From an uncultured Ruminococcus sp. (lineage in GTDB: Bacteria > Bacillota > Clostridia > Oscillospirales > Acutalibacteraceae), in assembly GCA_900539465.1 (NCBI GenBank), contig UQCF01000008.1, positions 1 to 64,000 of the forward strand: DNA of 64,000 nucleotides, in the 5' to 3' direction. The notes under the pieces are model-generated. The model made no database searches and had not been told where the DNA came from. It saw only the letters and a list, made by a program, of their open reading frames with translations. Shown one piece after another: positions 1-6,882 of this stretch (position 1 is the first letter of the stretch; each line of letters starts with the position of its first letter). Both the position numbers and the translations under genes were made by a program.

Positions 1-32
1 AAGCAACACCGTGGGTGTTGCTTTTATTTTTA
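1..32 (+). terminator. Rho-independent terminator at window edge
   Basis: A 10-bp perfect stem (AAGCAACACC / GGTGTTGCTT) with a 3-base loop is followed by a T-rich tract. It ends a transcript entering from the left, outside the window. Confidence 0.7.
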
Positions 33-59
33 TGCTTAAGGGGGATTCGAACCCTTTGC

Positions 60-600
60 AGCGCGCCAAATAAAGGGGCTGTCACGAAGTGACTGAGGGG
101 CTTTCTCGGATTTGCACCATAGTTTATTCATGCAAAATTCAACGGCGCTTTCGCTCTCGCGTAGGGCGGCATGCCCTCATGCCGCCGCTTACCGTAAATT
201 TTCTGCGTTTGATGAACTTTAACCCCTCCGTCACGGCTTCGCCGTGCCACCTCGCCTAAAGTGGAGGCAATGTGCGGCTAATCGGCTTCTCCTCGAGGAG
301 AAGCTGTCACGAAGTGACTGATGAGGTGAAATTTTGCGGTTTGATGTTATTCTCGGCAAGGCACTGCGTAGGGCGGCATGCCCTCATGCCGCCGATTATC
401 TGAATTTGATGTGAGCTAACGGCAAGACTCGCCCTCATCCGGCGCGTTGCGCCACCTTCTCCCCCGGGGCGAAGGCTACAATTGGCTTCTCCTCGAGGAG
501 AAGCTGTCACGGAGTGACTGATGAGGTGAAATTTTGCGGTTTGATGTTATTCTCGGCAAGGCTCCGCGTAGGGCGGCATGAGCGCAGCGGAAACGATATG
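60..600. repeat. Intergenic repeat field with a 200-bp direct repeat
   Basis: No credible gene lies in 33-640. Positions 281-580 hold one and a half copies of a unit that recurs at exactly 200-bp spacing (281/481, 367/567). The unit contains several short palindromes: the 18-bp CTTCTCCTCGAGGAGAAG, a GGCGGCATG...CATGCCGCC hairpin, GGCGC-GTT-GCGCC, and TCAC-GAA-GTGA. Partial, more diverged pieces lie at 80-105 and 160-190. Another copy is found at 17705-17870. A short ORF across it repeats with the element and is not considered a gene. The organisation suggests a dispersed, non-coding, hairpin-forming repeat that has duplicated locally. Confidence 0.85.
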
Positions 601-640
601 CACACCGCTATAGGTGGGTAAATCCACTGTTTATTCTTAT

Positions 641-670
641 AAAAAAAGACCGCCTGCAAACGGGCGGTCT
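641..670 (-). terminator. Terminator of the ygjV-like gene
   Basis: AGACCGCC / GGCGGTCT stem with an 8-base loop. On the minus strand it is followed by seven T residues, directly downstream of the minus-strand gene ending at 690. Confidence 0.85.
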
Positions 671-689
671 CTTCTTACATCGGTATCTT

Positions 690-1217
690 TTAATTTCTTT
701 TTTGGGCGACTTTATATCTTGTCAGTGCGACAATAAGCGATATCAGAGATAACGAATCATTTGTCATACCTGCCCAAGACCGGTTTATCAGGTTGAATGT
801 CACCCAGCAAAGGCAGACGGGTATAGTCATAATCCTTAAAATCTGCGGATTCTTTTGCCAGCCGCCGATTGTGGCAAATATTGACGCAATAAACGGCAAT
901 ATTCCCCAAACTCCCTGCCATGTGACAATAGTGAGCACAAGTGAAACTGCAATAAAAACAATCGGAACAGCCTTTGAATGAACCCATTCTTTGTTGAGGC
1001 TGCAAACATAGCTTCTTACAACATTCAAAAAATTCATTGCCACGGGGGTAAAAAGCCACATACTTGTGTAGTGCAGGCACCAAAGGGCGGAGCATAGCGT
1101 CATCAGCACCATTATTGTTCGGTGCTTCTTAAATTGATACATTATTATTCCGACCGCCATCGCGGAAAATCCGAATATTTGAGTAAGGTACGAATGTGTT
1201 TCAAAAAATTCCTGCAT
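690..1217 (-). CDS. YgjV-family inner membrane protein
   Basis: A 175-residue integral membrane protein with about five to six hydrophobic segments and very few charged loops. The N-terminal pattern (YLTQIFGFSAMAVGIIMYQFKKHR) and overall length fit the Imp-YgjV family (PF10688), whose function is unknown. The ATG at 1217 has a GGAG site about seven bases upstream. It is followed by its own terminator and preceded, 61 bp upstream, by the end of the ADP-ribosylglycohydrolase gene on the same strand, so the two may share a transcript. The family assignment is from recalled sequence pattern and not from a search. Confidence 0.7.
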   Translation of the reverse strand: MQEFFETHSYLTQIFGFSAMAVGIIMYQFKKHRTIMVLMTLCSALWCLHYTSMWLFTPVAMNFLNVVRSYVCSLNKEWVHSKAVPIVFIAVSLVLTIVTWQGVWGILPFIASIFATIGGWQKNPQILRIMTIPVCLCWVTFNLINRSWAGMTNDSLSLISLIVALTRYKVAQKRN

Positions 1218-1278
1218 ATAAATCTCCGCTTTGCCTACAAAATCAACGTGATTATTTTACTGCAAGGTGTTTTACCTG

Positions 1279-2067
1279 TCAATTATATTTGTCGCAAAAT
1301 TCTTTTGCAATATTTAATAAATACGGGTCTAAAAAAGAAAGTGCGGATTTTTTCATTTCTTCGTCTATTCCGTAGTATGCCTCGGCAACCGAGCCGGTTA
1401 TTGCGGCGATTGTGTCGCTGTCGCCGCCGATTGAAATTGCGTTTCTTATCGCGTCCTCAAAATCTGTTGACTCAAAAAAAGCCTGCAATGCCTGCGGAAC
1501 GGATTTTTGGCAGATTTCATAAAAGCCGTAGCTGTCACGAATTTTGTCGAGCGTAAAATCTATTGTATAAAATCTTTTTATATACTCCTTGATTTCTGCC
1601 ATGCTGCGCGTTGTTCTCGCAATATAAATTGCACCTGCAACCGCTGCCGCACCTTTTATGCCCTCGGGGTGGTTGTGCGTCACTTCTGCGCTTGCCGCCG
1701 CCAAGGCTTCACATTCTTTGAGTGAATTTGCATACCAAGCGACGGGCGAAACCCTCATTGCAGAGCCGTTGCCGCAGCTGTTATACGGTTCTGTGAGTTT
1801 TTCTTCAATCCACACTGCGAAATTGCCGCCGTAGCCGCAGTGTGGATATTTGCCGCCCACCTCATGCATTGCGGCAATAAGCTCTTTTTTAAACTTATTG
1901 ATGTCTGTGATTTCTTCAAATTTCATCAATGCTTTTGCAACCGCCAGCGTCATAACAGTGTCGTCCGTAAACGTGCATTTGCTCTCAAACATATTAAATT
2001 TTTTGGACTTAATGTTGTTAAACTCAAATCTCGAACCTACAATGTCCCCTAAAATTGCACCTATCAT
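1279..2067 (-). CDS. ADP-ribosylglycohydrolase family protein
   Basis: A DraG/ARH-type hydrolase expected to remove ADP-ribose from proteins or small molecules, using a binuclear Mg site. The start is placed at the ATG at 2067 (MIGAILGDIVGSRFE), which has GGAGG upstream; the longer open frame to 2136 adds an unlikely N-terminus. The product is 262 residues. Metal motifs are visible: GDIVGSRFE at residue 7, FTDDTVMT near residue 33, and GGDSDTIAAITG near the C-terminus. It lies just downstream of the terminator of the phage-type operon but has its own promoter, so it is probably independent. Substrate is unknown, and no ADP-ribosyltransferase partner is seen in the window. Confidence 0.85.
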   Translation of the reverse strand: MIGAILGDIVGSRFEFNNIKSKKFNMFESKCTFTDDTVMTLAVAKALMKFEEITDINKFKKELIAAMHEVGGKYPHCGYGGNFAVWIEEKLTEPYNSCGNGSAMRVSPVAWYANSLKECEALAAASAEVTHNHPEGIKGAAAVAGAIYIARTTRSMAEIKEYIKRFYTIDFTLDKIRDSYGFYEICQKSVPQALQAFFESTDFEDAIRNAISIGGDSDTIAAITGSVAEAYYGIDEEMKKSALSFLDPYLLNIAKEFCDKYN

Positions 2068-2107
2068 ATAAATTCCTCCGAAAAATTTTGATAAATACAT
2101 TATACAA

Positions 2108-2136
2108 ATAATCACACTGTTTGAGTCGCTTGTCAA
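2108..2136 (-). promoter_or_regulatory. Promoter of the ADP-ribosylglycohydrolase gene
   Basis: On the minus strand TTGACA (2136-2131) and GATTAT (2113-2108) are separated by 17 bp, about 40 bp upstream of the start at 2067. Confidence 0.5.
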
Positions 2137-2152
2137 GAGACATTTTATAAAG

Positions 2153-2194
2153 CAAAATCGGCTCCCGCTTTAATTGCGAGAACCGATTGCTTAT
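2153..2194 (-). terminator. Terminator of the phage-type lysis operon
   Basis: A long inverted repeat pairs AAGCAATCGG-type arms with GCGGGAGCCGATTTTGCTT on the minus strand, placed immediately after the holin stop at 2200. It separates the lysis operon from the ADP-ribosylglycohydrolase gene. Confidence 0.75.
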
Positions 2195-2199
2195 ATTTT

Positions 2200-2460
2200 T
2201 TAACCTTTGGCGTTTTCTTCCGAAGACAGAAGCGCGTCTGCCTTTTGCGCCGTGTCGGTGAAGCTGTTATTTTTCCACCATGCCCATACAGAGCTTGCCA
2301 CCGTCAAAAAATACGAGGCGTAATGTGTGAGCGAGTCGATGTCTGTCTCTTTGTCGGTCACTCCGAATATTACAAGTGCTTGGTTGACAAGAGCAATCAA
2401 AAGTACAGCCGTGCGAATCCACGTTGCCTTGTCAACACTTTTAAGGTTTATCTTTTTCAT
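2200..2460 (-). CDS. Phage holin, phi-LC3 family
   Basis: An 86-residue protein with the phi-LC3 holin layout (PF04531): a basic N-terminus with NLKSVDKATWIRTAVLL, a first membrane segment at about residues 14-34, a short polar turn, and a second hydrophobic segment at about 46-62 that ends in WAWWKNNSFT, then a polar tail. Holins of this family form membrane lesions that let endolysin reach peptidoglycan. The ATG has GGAGGG upstream. It overlaps the preceding XhlA-like gene by 20 bases and is the last gene of the operon before the terminator. Confidence 0.85.
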   Translation of the reverse strand: MKKINLKSVDKATWIRTAVLLIALVNQALVIFGVTDKETDIDSLTHYASYFLTVASSVWAWWKNNSFTDTAQKADALLSSEENAKG

Positions 2461-2677
2461 CGTTTTCCCTCCTTAGTTCATCAATTCTGTGATGTGCGGA
2501 TTTTACCGAGTTCTCGACCTTTACCATTCTTTCAACAAGATTGTTGTGCTTTTCCACCTTTTTTTCGAGCTGCGATATTCTGTAAATTGTCAGCCTGCCG
2601 GAGGCAATGATTCCGCCGAGCGTGCCGAGCAGTGTGCCTAAAAAGGATATTAAAGATACAGTGATTTCAGTGTTCAT
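2441..2677 (-). CDS. XhlA-like phage membrane/coiled-coil protein
   Basis: A 78-residue protein with an N-terminal membrane segment (about residues 5-26, small and Gly-rich) followed by a charged helix rich in Glu, Lys and Arg that should form a coiled coil. This resembles XhlA/haemolysin-type accessory lysis proteins, though with the membrane segment at the N-terminus instead of the C-terminus, so the name is by analogy. It overlaps the endolysin stop by four bases (ATGA) and the holin start by 20 bases, which indicates translational coupling. Alternatively it could be a spanin-like or antiholin component. Confidence 0.6.
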   Translation of the reverse strand: MNTEITVSLISFLGTLLGTLGGIIASGRLTIYRISQLEKKVEKHNNLVERMVKVENSVKSAHHRIDELRRENDEKDKP

Positions 2678-3363
2678 ATTCTTGTGCAGTATTTAAGGCA
2701 GATCCAGCCCGACGGCGTTTTGCCCCAGTATTCGTTTGATACTTTTGAAACAGTGCAGACTACGCCGTTTACATAGCCGTTGCAGGCAGAGCCGCCGTTA
2801 AGCTTTTTGATTTGTGCGCGTGCATTGGCTGTGAACTGCGAAAATGTTTTGACGCCGTAAGTCGTTCCCGCTCCGCTTCTGACATTCAGAACCGCCGCGT
2901 CAACTTTATAAGTGCCGGGTCTGAAAATCGTGGGCGCAACATAATTTTTTGAAAAAATCTCGGGGTCTTCATATTTTTCTGTTTTAAGGTCTTTAACGCC
3001 GAGGTGAAGGTGCACGCCTGTTGCTTTGCCCGTCTTCCCCGTTTTGCCGAGCAGCGTGCCTTTGACTACGGATTGCCCCTTTTTAACGCATATTTCGCTC
3101 AAATGATAATGCAAAAGCTTTTTGCCCGTGCGAGGGTATGAGACCCAAATATATTTCGCGCCGTCGCTTGCGGTGCCGCAGGATAAAACCGTGCCGTCTT
3201 CTATTGCGTATTGCGGCAGCTTCTTTCCGTTTGTGCCGTAATCGGTGCCGTAGTGGAATGTTGAAGTGACCCCGGCAGATGTGCCGAAAGACCTTCTCTT
3301 GCCGTAAGGCGAGGTAACGTAGTTGTATTTGTCTTTAAAAATCAAGTTGCTTATAGTGCTCAT
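2674..3363 (-). CDS. M23 peptidase endolysin with SH3-like domain
   Basis: A 229-residue peptidoglycan endopeptidase. Residues 15-125 form an M23 (lysostaphin/LytM) domain with zinc ligands H37 and D41 (HYGTDYG) and the HLHLG motif at 118-122; H85 (LLHYHLSE) is in the usual catalytic His position. Residues 145-229 look like a bacterial SH3 domain (LNVRSGAGTTYG, then SGWICLKYC). No signal peptide is present, as expected for a holin-dependent phage endolysin. The start has AAAGGAG upstream. It sits between the baseplate-like gene and the XhlA/holin pair, a normal order at the end of a Firmicute phage tail operon. Confidence 0.9.
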   Translation of the reverse strand: MSTISNLIFKDKYNYVTSPYGKRRSFGTSAGVTSTFHYGTDYGTNGKKLPQYAIEDGTVLSCGTASDGAKYIWVSYPRTGKKLLHYHLSEICVKKGQSVVKGTLLGKTGKTGKATGVHLHLGVKDLKTEKYEDPEIFSKNYVAPTIFRPGTYKVDAAVLNVRSGAGTTYGVKTFSQFTANARAQIKKLNGGSACNGYVNGVVCTVSKVSNEYWGKTPSGWICLKYCTRI

Positions 3364-3387
3364 TTTTTATCTCCTTTCTTTTAAAAA

Positions 3388-5220
3388 TCATCCGATAGGG
3401 TATTTTATTGTAAACACAGGTGCAGTGCTTTCGTCACCGAAGTCTGAGGCAAGCCCGTTCGGAGTCAAGACCTCGGCACTTGTCACCGCGCCGCACGGCA
3501 CGGCGCACAGGGTATAAGAGAAGCCGATAATCTGCGCGCTGCCCTCGGTGCAGGCTGCGGCTATAAACGAGCCGAGCTTTTGCGGAAAGCCGTCGCCGTC
3601 AAAATTTTTGCAGCTACCCGTGCAGTGAATAACGCTGTTTAGCGGTATGACGCTGACCCCCGATAAAATCGGAACCGAAATGTCAAATTCATTTGAATTT
3701 TGCCTTGCGGAAAGGTCTGCGCCGTCTGCGTTTTGCTGATATAAAACAGGTCTTATTGTGACGGACGCGCCGCTCTCGGATTTTAAAATTACATAACCGT
3801 TCATGGTGACGTTATAGGGTGAGTCGGGCTCAAGAGAAAATGAAGAAATATATGCGGGCGAAACATTTTCAGTGAGCGATATAACATCGGTTTCGCTTTT
3901 TTTGCGCCAATAAATGTGCTTTGTAAAAGGCTCGGGTTTTACTTCGCCCTTTGCCTTGCACCTTTTTGCAAAAGTCAAAAACAAATTGCCGATAAATTCA
4001 CTGTATTTCATTACGGCTTTCAAAGTGAGGTCGTCTTTCCATACAACCGAGCATGAGCTCGCTTCATAATTTTGCGCCGCAAAGTTTGCAAAGCACGGCG
4101 AACTGTCCGGTGTTAAAACCGTAGAATTTTTTTCGCCGCCGTCACTGTGGAGGCAGTCGAATTTTCCGGCGGTTTTCAGAAGCAATTCTTCGTCGGAGTT
4201 TTTATGCGGAGCATAAAAAATATTTTTTTCTGCCGAAATATTTTTTGATATAAAATCGCATACAGCGATAATATTTTCACCCGATACATTCTCGAGTGTT
4301 TGCATAACCGCAAGGGTTTCTTTTTCGCTCGCACTTGCGGTTCCCTTGTTTTCGTTGCCGCAAATATCCCATTTGAACGGAAAGTTGCAGGCAATGTTTA
4401 CGTTATTTTTGTTAAGTCCGTTTTCGTTTTCGTAAGCCGTGGGTGCGGCGGCGGGCAAAACAATGAATTTGACTTTGTTATAAAGAAAATTCAAATTTTT
4501 ATCTTCCGAATTTCTTTTGCACAAAGCGCCGAAAAATCCGCCGAGTGCCGCCAATGTCATATATGTGCCGCGGGTGTGGTTGGCGGTTACAAATATTGTT
4601 CTGTCAAAATTCCTGCCCGTGAATGTGAATACGGGAATATTTTTGCCGTAAGAATCTTCTCCGGCAGAGGTTTCTTTTACATAGTCGGGATATTTCTGTG
4701 CGAGAAGCGAAAATTGAGCGGTGAGATAGTTCTCGTCAGCGGCTTTGAGCGCATCATAATCGAGCGAGCCGATGTCATTTTCTTTTGCGGTGTACATATC
4801 GTCTGCCCAGTCTGAAATTTCTTCTTCAAAAGTCATCTCTTCACTTGAGTCTAATTCGCCGCCGTCTGAATTTTCAAAGGAAGTTATCTGCACCGATTCG
4901 TTTGCACCCACTGTTATTTTATGCACGGCAATATTTGTGGATATAACAGTGCCGTCTTCACTAATGCCGACAGCACCGATTTTAAGAAGTCCGCTTTTTT
5001 GCAGGCACTCTTTAGGAACGGTGCAAACTCCGCCGACGATTGCCGCCGTGTATTCGCCGTTCGGCACACCGCAAATAAACACTGCGGTTTTAGAAAAATT
5101 GTTCCACTGTGAGTCAAAGGTAAATTTGCATTTGTCAAAATTCACGCTGCCGCTTGTAATATCCGGAAGATTGGCGGCGGTTATTTTGTTGCCGATTACG
5201 TTAAATTCAAGCTGATTCAA
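3388..5220 (-). CDS. Phage baseplate-like protein with degenerate M14 carboxypeptidase domain
   Basis: A 610-residue protein. Residues 1-105 resemble the N-terminal anchor of upper-baseplate proteins in Firmicute phages: a short beta-rich unit with KFTFDSQWNNFSKTAVF and an ITTN-like end. Residues 175-330 follow the zinc carboxypeptidase (M14) pattern: YPDYV, GEDSYGKNIPVFTF, a TIFVTANH strand, a loop ending NIACNF, and SEKET. Metal ligands are mostly lost: HxxE is H215-T-R-G, the GxxNRN Arg is absent, and the third ligand His is absent (CDFIS). The C-terminal ~190 residues are unrecognised beta-rich sequence. The start is a TTG with AAAGGAG ten bases upstream, overlapping the preceding gene by 14 bases. 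It probably binds or docks rather than cleaves. Confidence 0.65.
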   Translation of the reverse strand: MNQLEFNVIGNKITAANLPDITSGSVNFDKCKFTFDSQWNNFSKTAVFICGVPNGEYTAAIVGGVCTVPKECLQKSGLLKIGAVGISEDGTVISTNIAVHKITVGANESVQITSFENSDGGELDSSEEMTFEEEISDWADDMYTAKENDIGSLDYDALKAADENYLTAQFSLLAQKYPDYVKETSAGEDSYGKNIPVFTFTGRNFDRTIFVTANHTRGTYMTLAALGGFFGALCKRNSEDKNLNFLYNKVKFIVLPAAAPTAYENENGLNKNNVNIACNFPFKWDICGNENKGTASASEKETLAVMQTLENVSGENIIAVCDFISKNISAEKNIFYAPHKNSDEELLLKTAGKFDCLHSDGGEKNSTVLTPDSSPCFANFAAQNYEASSCSVVWKDDLTLKAVMKYSEFIGNLFLTFAKRCKAKGEVKPEPFTKHIYWRKKSETDVISLTENVSPAYISSFSLEPDSPYNVTMNGYVILKSESGASVTIRPVLYQQNADGADLSARQNSNEFDISVPILSGVSVIPLNSVIHCTGSCKNFDGDGFPQKLGSFIAAACTEGSAQIIGFSYTLCAVPCGAVTSAEVLTPNGLASDFGDESTAPVFTIKYPIG

Positions 5221-5449
5221 GCCAAGATTTCTCCTTTCTGTAATAATTCTGAAGCTTGTAGGCGGTTGTTAAAAGGTCCCTTTTCTGAGCATAAAACACA
5301 AGCCTTTTTTGCTTTAGCAGATAGCTTTTTCTGAAGTCCTTTTTCTCGGCGGCAATTTTTATTTCTGCCGTACATTTTTTAATAAGGCAGTCCATATCCG
5401 CCGCCGCTTTAAAATAATCCGTGCTAAGTTCGGTTATTGATTTGTCCAT
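5207..5449 (-). CDS. Small basic helical protein of the lysis operon
   Basis: An 80-residue protein with high Lys, Glu and Ala content and a long predicted helix (roughly residues 10-70, with LIKKCTAEIKIAAEKKDF). No family was recognised. It overlaps the upstream regulator gene by 16 bases and the downstream baseplate-like gene by 14 bases, so it is likely translated and coupled to both. A small chaperone, assembly or regulatory role is possible, but nothing in the sequence decides this. Confidence 0.65.
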   Translation of the reverse strand: MDKSITELSTDYFKAAADMDCLIKKCTAEIKIAAEKKDFRKSYLLKQKRLVFYAQKRDLLTTAYKLQNYYRKEKSWLESA

Positions 5450-6078
5450 GTTATTTCCCCGTTCCCTTTCGATATTTTTATAATTATTTCTGCGCCCGTT
5501 AAGCGGCTGTATTTTTCTATTTCGCTTATGGTGGGCGATCGTTTTCCCTGTTCCGTGTCAGAAAGCTTTTTTTCGCTTATGTTTAAAAACTTTGCACACT
5601 GCTCGGTTTCTATTGCGTGCGACAAACGCAGATCTTTGAGCAAAACCGCTACATTCCCCTTGCTCCTTTTTTGAGCCTTTAAAACATCTAAGGCTTCATC
5701 CAAATAAAGCGGAGACATCTCACTTGTTTCAAGGTCTTTGAAATACATCACAAGCACCTCTAAATAATCCTTTAAAATCTCTTTTGCTTTTGTTTTGGCA
5801 GCGTATATGCAGCGCACGCTCATCCCCAAACGCGTTGCCGCTTCTGCCGCGCTTATATCTTCAAGGCAGCAAAGGCGTATAACCTCTGCCTGCATATGCG
5901 TCAGGCGGTTTTTTATAAGATAATCGACCAAATATGCCATGGTGACCGTCCTTTTTCTGCACACAAGCTTGTCTATTGATTCGAGCGCCTCTTCGGTGCT
6001 GAATCCGTGACGGCGTATGCAGTTGAGAGCAAATCTTGCCTCCTCCAAAGATATAAGCTCGTCTGTTATGCTGTTCAT
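5434..6078 (-). CDS. Phage-type regulator with sigma-70 region-4-like and XRE-like HTH domains
   Basis: A 214-residue protein, first in the lysis operon. Residues 58-108 look like sigma-70 region 4 (LTHMQAEVIRLCCLED, then AAEAATRLGMSVRCIYAAKTKAKE), as in ArpU/RinA-type late regulators of Firmicute phages. Residues 138-200 form a second, XRE-like helix-turn-helix (AKFLNISEKKLSDTEQGKRSPTISEIEKYSRL). It lacks core-binding region 2, so it is not a complete sigma factor. The ATG has a strong AAAGGAGGTG site and lies about 80 nt below the SOS-type promoter. It may amplify expression of the operon or of distant phage genes. Confidence 0.7.
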   Translation of the reverse strand: MNSITDELISLEEARFALNCIRRHGFSTEEALESIDKLVCRKRTVTMAYLVDYLIKNRLTHMQAEVIRLCCLEDISAAEAATRLGMSVRCIYAAKTKAKEILKDYLEVLVMYFKDLETSEMSPLYLDEALDVLKAQKRSKGNVAVLLKDLRLSHAIETEQCAKFLNISEKKLSDTEQGKRSPTISEIEKYSRLTGAEIIIKISKGNGEITWTNQ

Positions 6079-6164
6079 TTATGCACCTCCTTTGGCAGAC
6101 CGCCGATTAAATGATAAACACAAATATTTTGTTTATCGGCGGCTGTTTGAATAGCACAGCTATT

Positions 6165-6193
6165 ATTATAGAAACATATGTTCGGTTTGTCAA
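6165..6193 (-). promoter_or_regulatory. Consensus promoter of the lysis operon with a LexA (SOS) box in its spacer
   Basis: Read on the minus strand: TTGACA (6193-6188), a 17-bp spacer, TATAAT (6170-6165). Both hexamers match consensus exactly. The spacer contains CGAACATATGTTTC (6184-6171), which matches every position of the Bacillus LexA/DinR box CGAACRNRYGTTYC. A repressor bound here would directly block RNA polymerase. The operon start codon is about 80 nt downstream. Confidence 0.9.
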
Positions 6194-6232
6194 GCACAAA
6201 TATTAGAAAAACTATTTTCTTTATAAAATCTC

Positions 6233-6261
6233 TTGACAAATTTAATAGAATAGCTCATAAT
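6233..6261 (+). promoter_or_regulatory. Promoter of the XRE-S24 repressor gene
   Basis: TTGACA (6233-6238), 17-bp spacer, CATAAT (6256-6261). Transcription would begin near 6268, giving a short leader before the ATG at 6292. No second SOS box was found here. Confidence 0.7.
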
Positions 6262-6291
6262 ATACGCAGCGAAATATTGGGATGTGCTTAT

Positions 6292-6882
6292 ATGAACATT
6301 ATAAAAGAATTAAGACTTTCAAAAAATCTTACCCAGGCAGATTTGGCTGAGCTATGCTCCGTGCACCAAACCGCAGTCAGCCAGTGGGAGAAGGGGAGAA
6401 CCGCACCTGACACCGAAAGCCTTAAAAAGCTTTCTGAAATATTCGGCGTTTCGGTCGATAAACTCATAGGTGCGCCGGAGAAGAAAAAGGGGGTAAAAAT
6501 CCCCGTGCTCGGATATGTGCGCGCAGGCATACCCGTTGAAGCTGTGGAGGAGATACTCGATTATGAAGAAATTTCACCCGAGACTGCGGCAACAGGCGAG
6601 TTCTTTGCTCTTAAAATAAAAGGTGACAGCATGGAGCCGAGAATTTGCGAGGGAGACGTTGTTATTGTAAGAAAACAAAACGATGTTGACAGCGGCGACA
6701 TAGCGGTTGTTCTCGTCAACTCAATGGACGCAACCGTTAAAAAAGTAATAAAAAAAGATACAAGCCTTTCGCTTGTACCTTTTAACACAAATTATGATGT
6801 TATGATTTTTACTCCGGAAGAAATCACAAAAATTCCCGTAACAATAATCGGCAGAGTGGTTGAATTAAGGGGCAAGTTTTAA
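6292..6882 (+). CDS. XRE-family, S24 self-cleaving repressor (LexA/CI-like)
   Basis: A 196-residue transcriptional repressor. Residues 3-60 form an XRE helix-turn-helix (LRLSKNLTQADLAELC, AVSQWEKGR). Residues 68-196 are an S24 autopeptidase domain: scissile pair A78-G79 (YVRAGIP), nucleophile S113 (KGDSMEP) and general base K150, at the 37-residue spacing found in LexA. The start is set at 6292, after the promoter; the frame is open upstream to 6178. It is transcribed divergently from the lysis operon, a CI-like arrangement. DNA damage should trigger RecA-assisted cleavage. Its DNA-binding domain differs from host LexA, so whether it or LexA binds the SOS box is open. Confidence 0.9.
   Translation: MNIIKELRLSKNLTQADLAELCSVHQTAVSQWEKGRTAPDTESLKKLSEIFGVSVDKLIGAPEKKKGVKIPVLGYVRAGIPVEAVEEILDYEEISPETAATGEFFALKIKGDSMEPRICEGDVVIVRKQNDVDSGDIAVVLVNSMDATVKKVIKKDTSLSLVPFNTNYDVMIFTPEEITKIPVTIIGRVVELRGKF

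Noticed and set aside
38..60. GGGGATTCGAACCC resembles a tRNA T-arm and could mark an attachment site
   Set aside because: No cloverleaf, anticodon stem or acceptor pairing on either strand; a single arm-like match is weak evidence.
307..510. Short minus-strand open frame, repeated at 17588-17851 with nearly identical product
   Set aside because: It coincides with the 200-bp non-coding repeat and varies only with it; no ribosome binding site; composition follows the palindromes.
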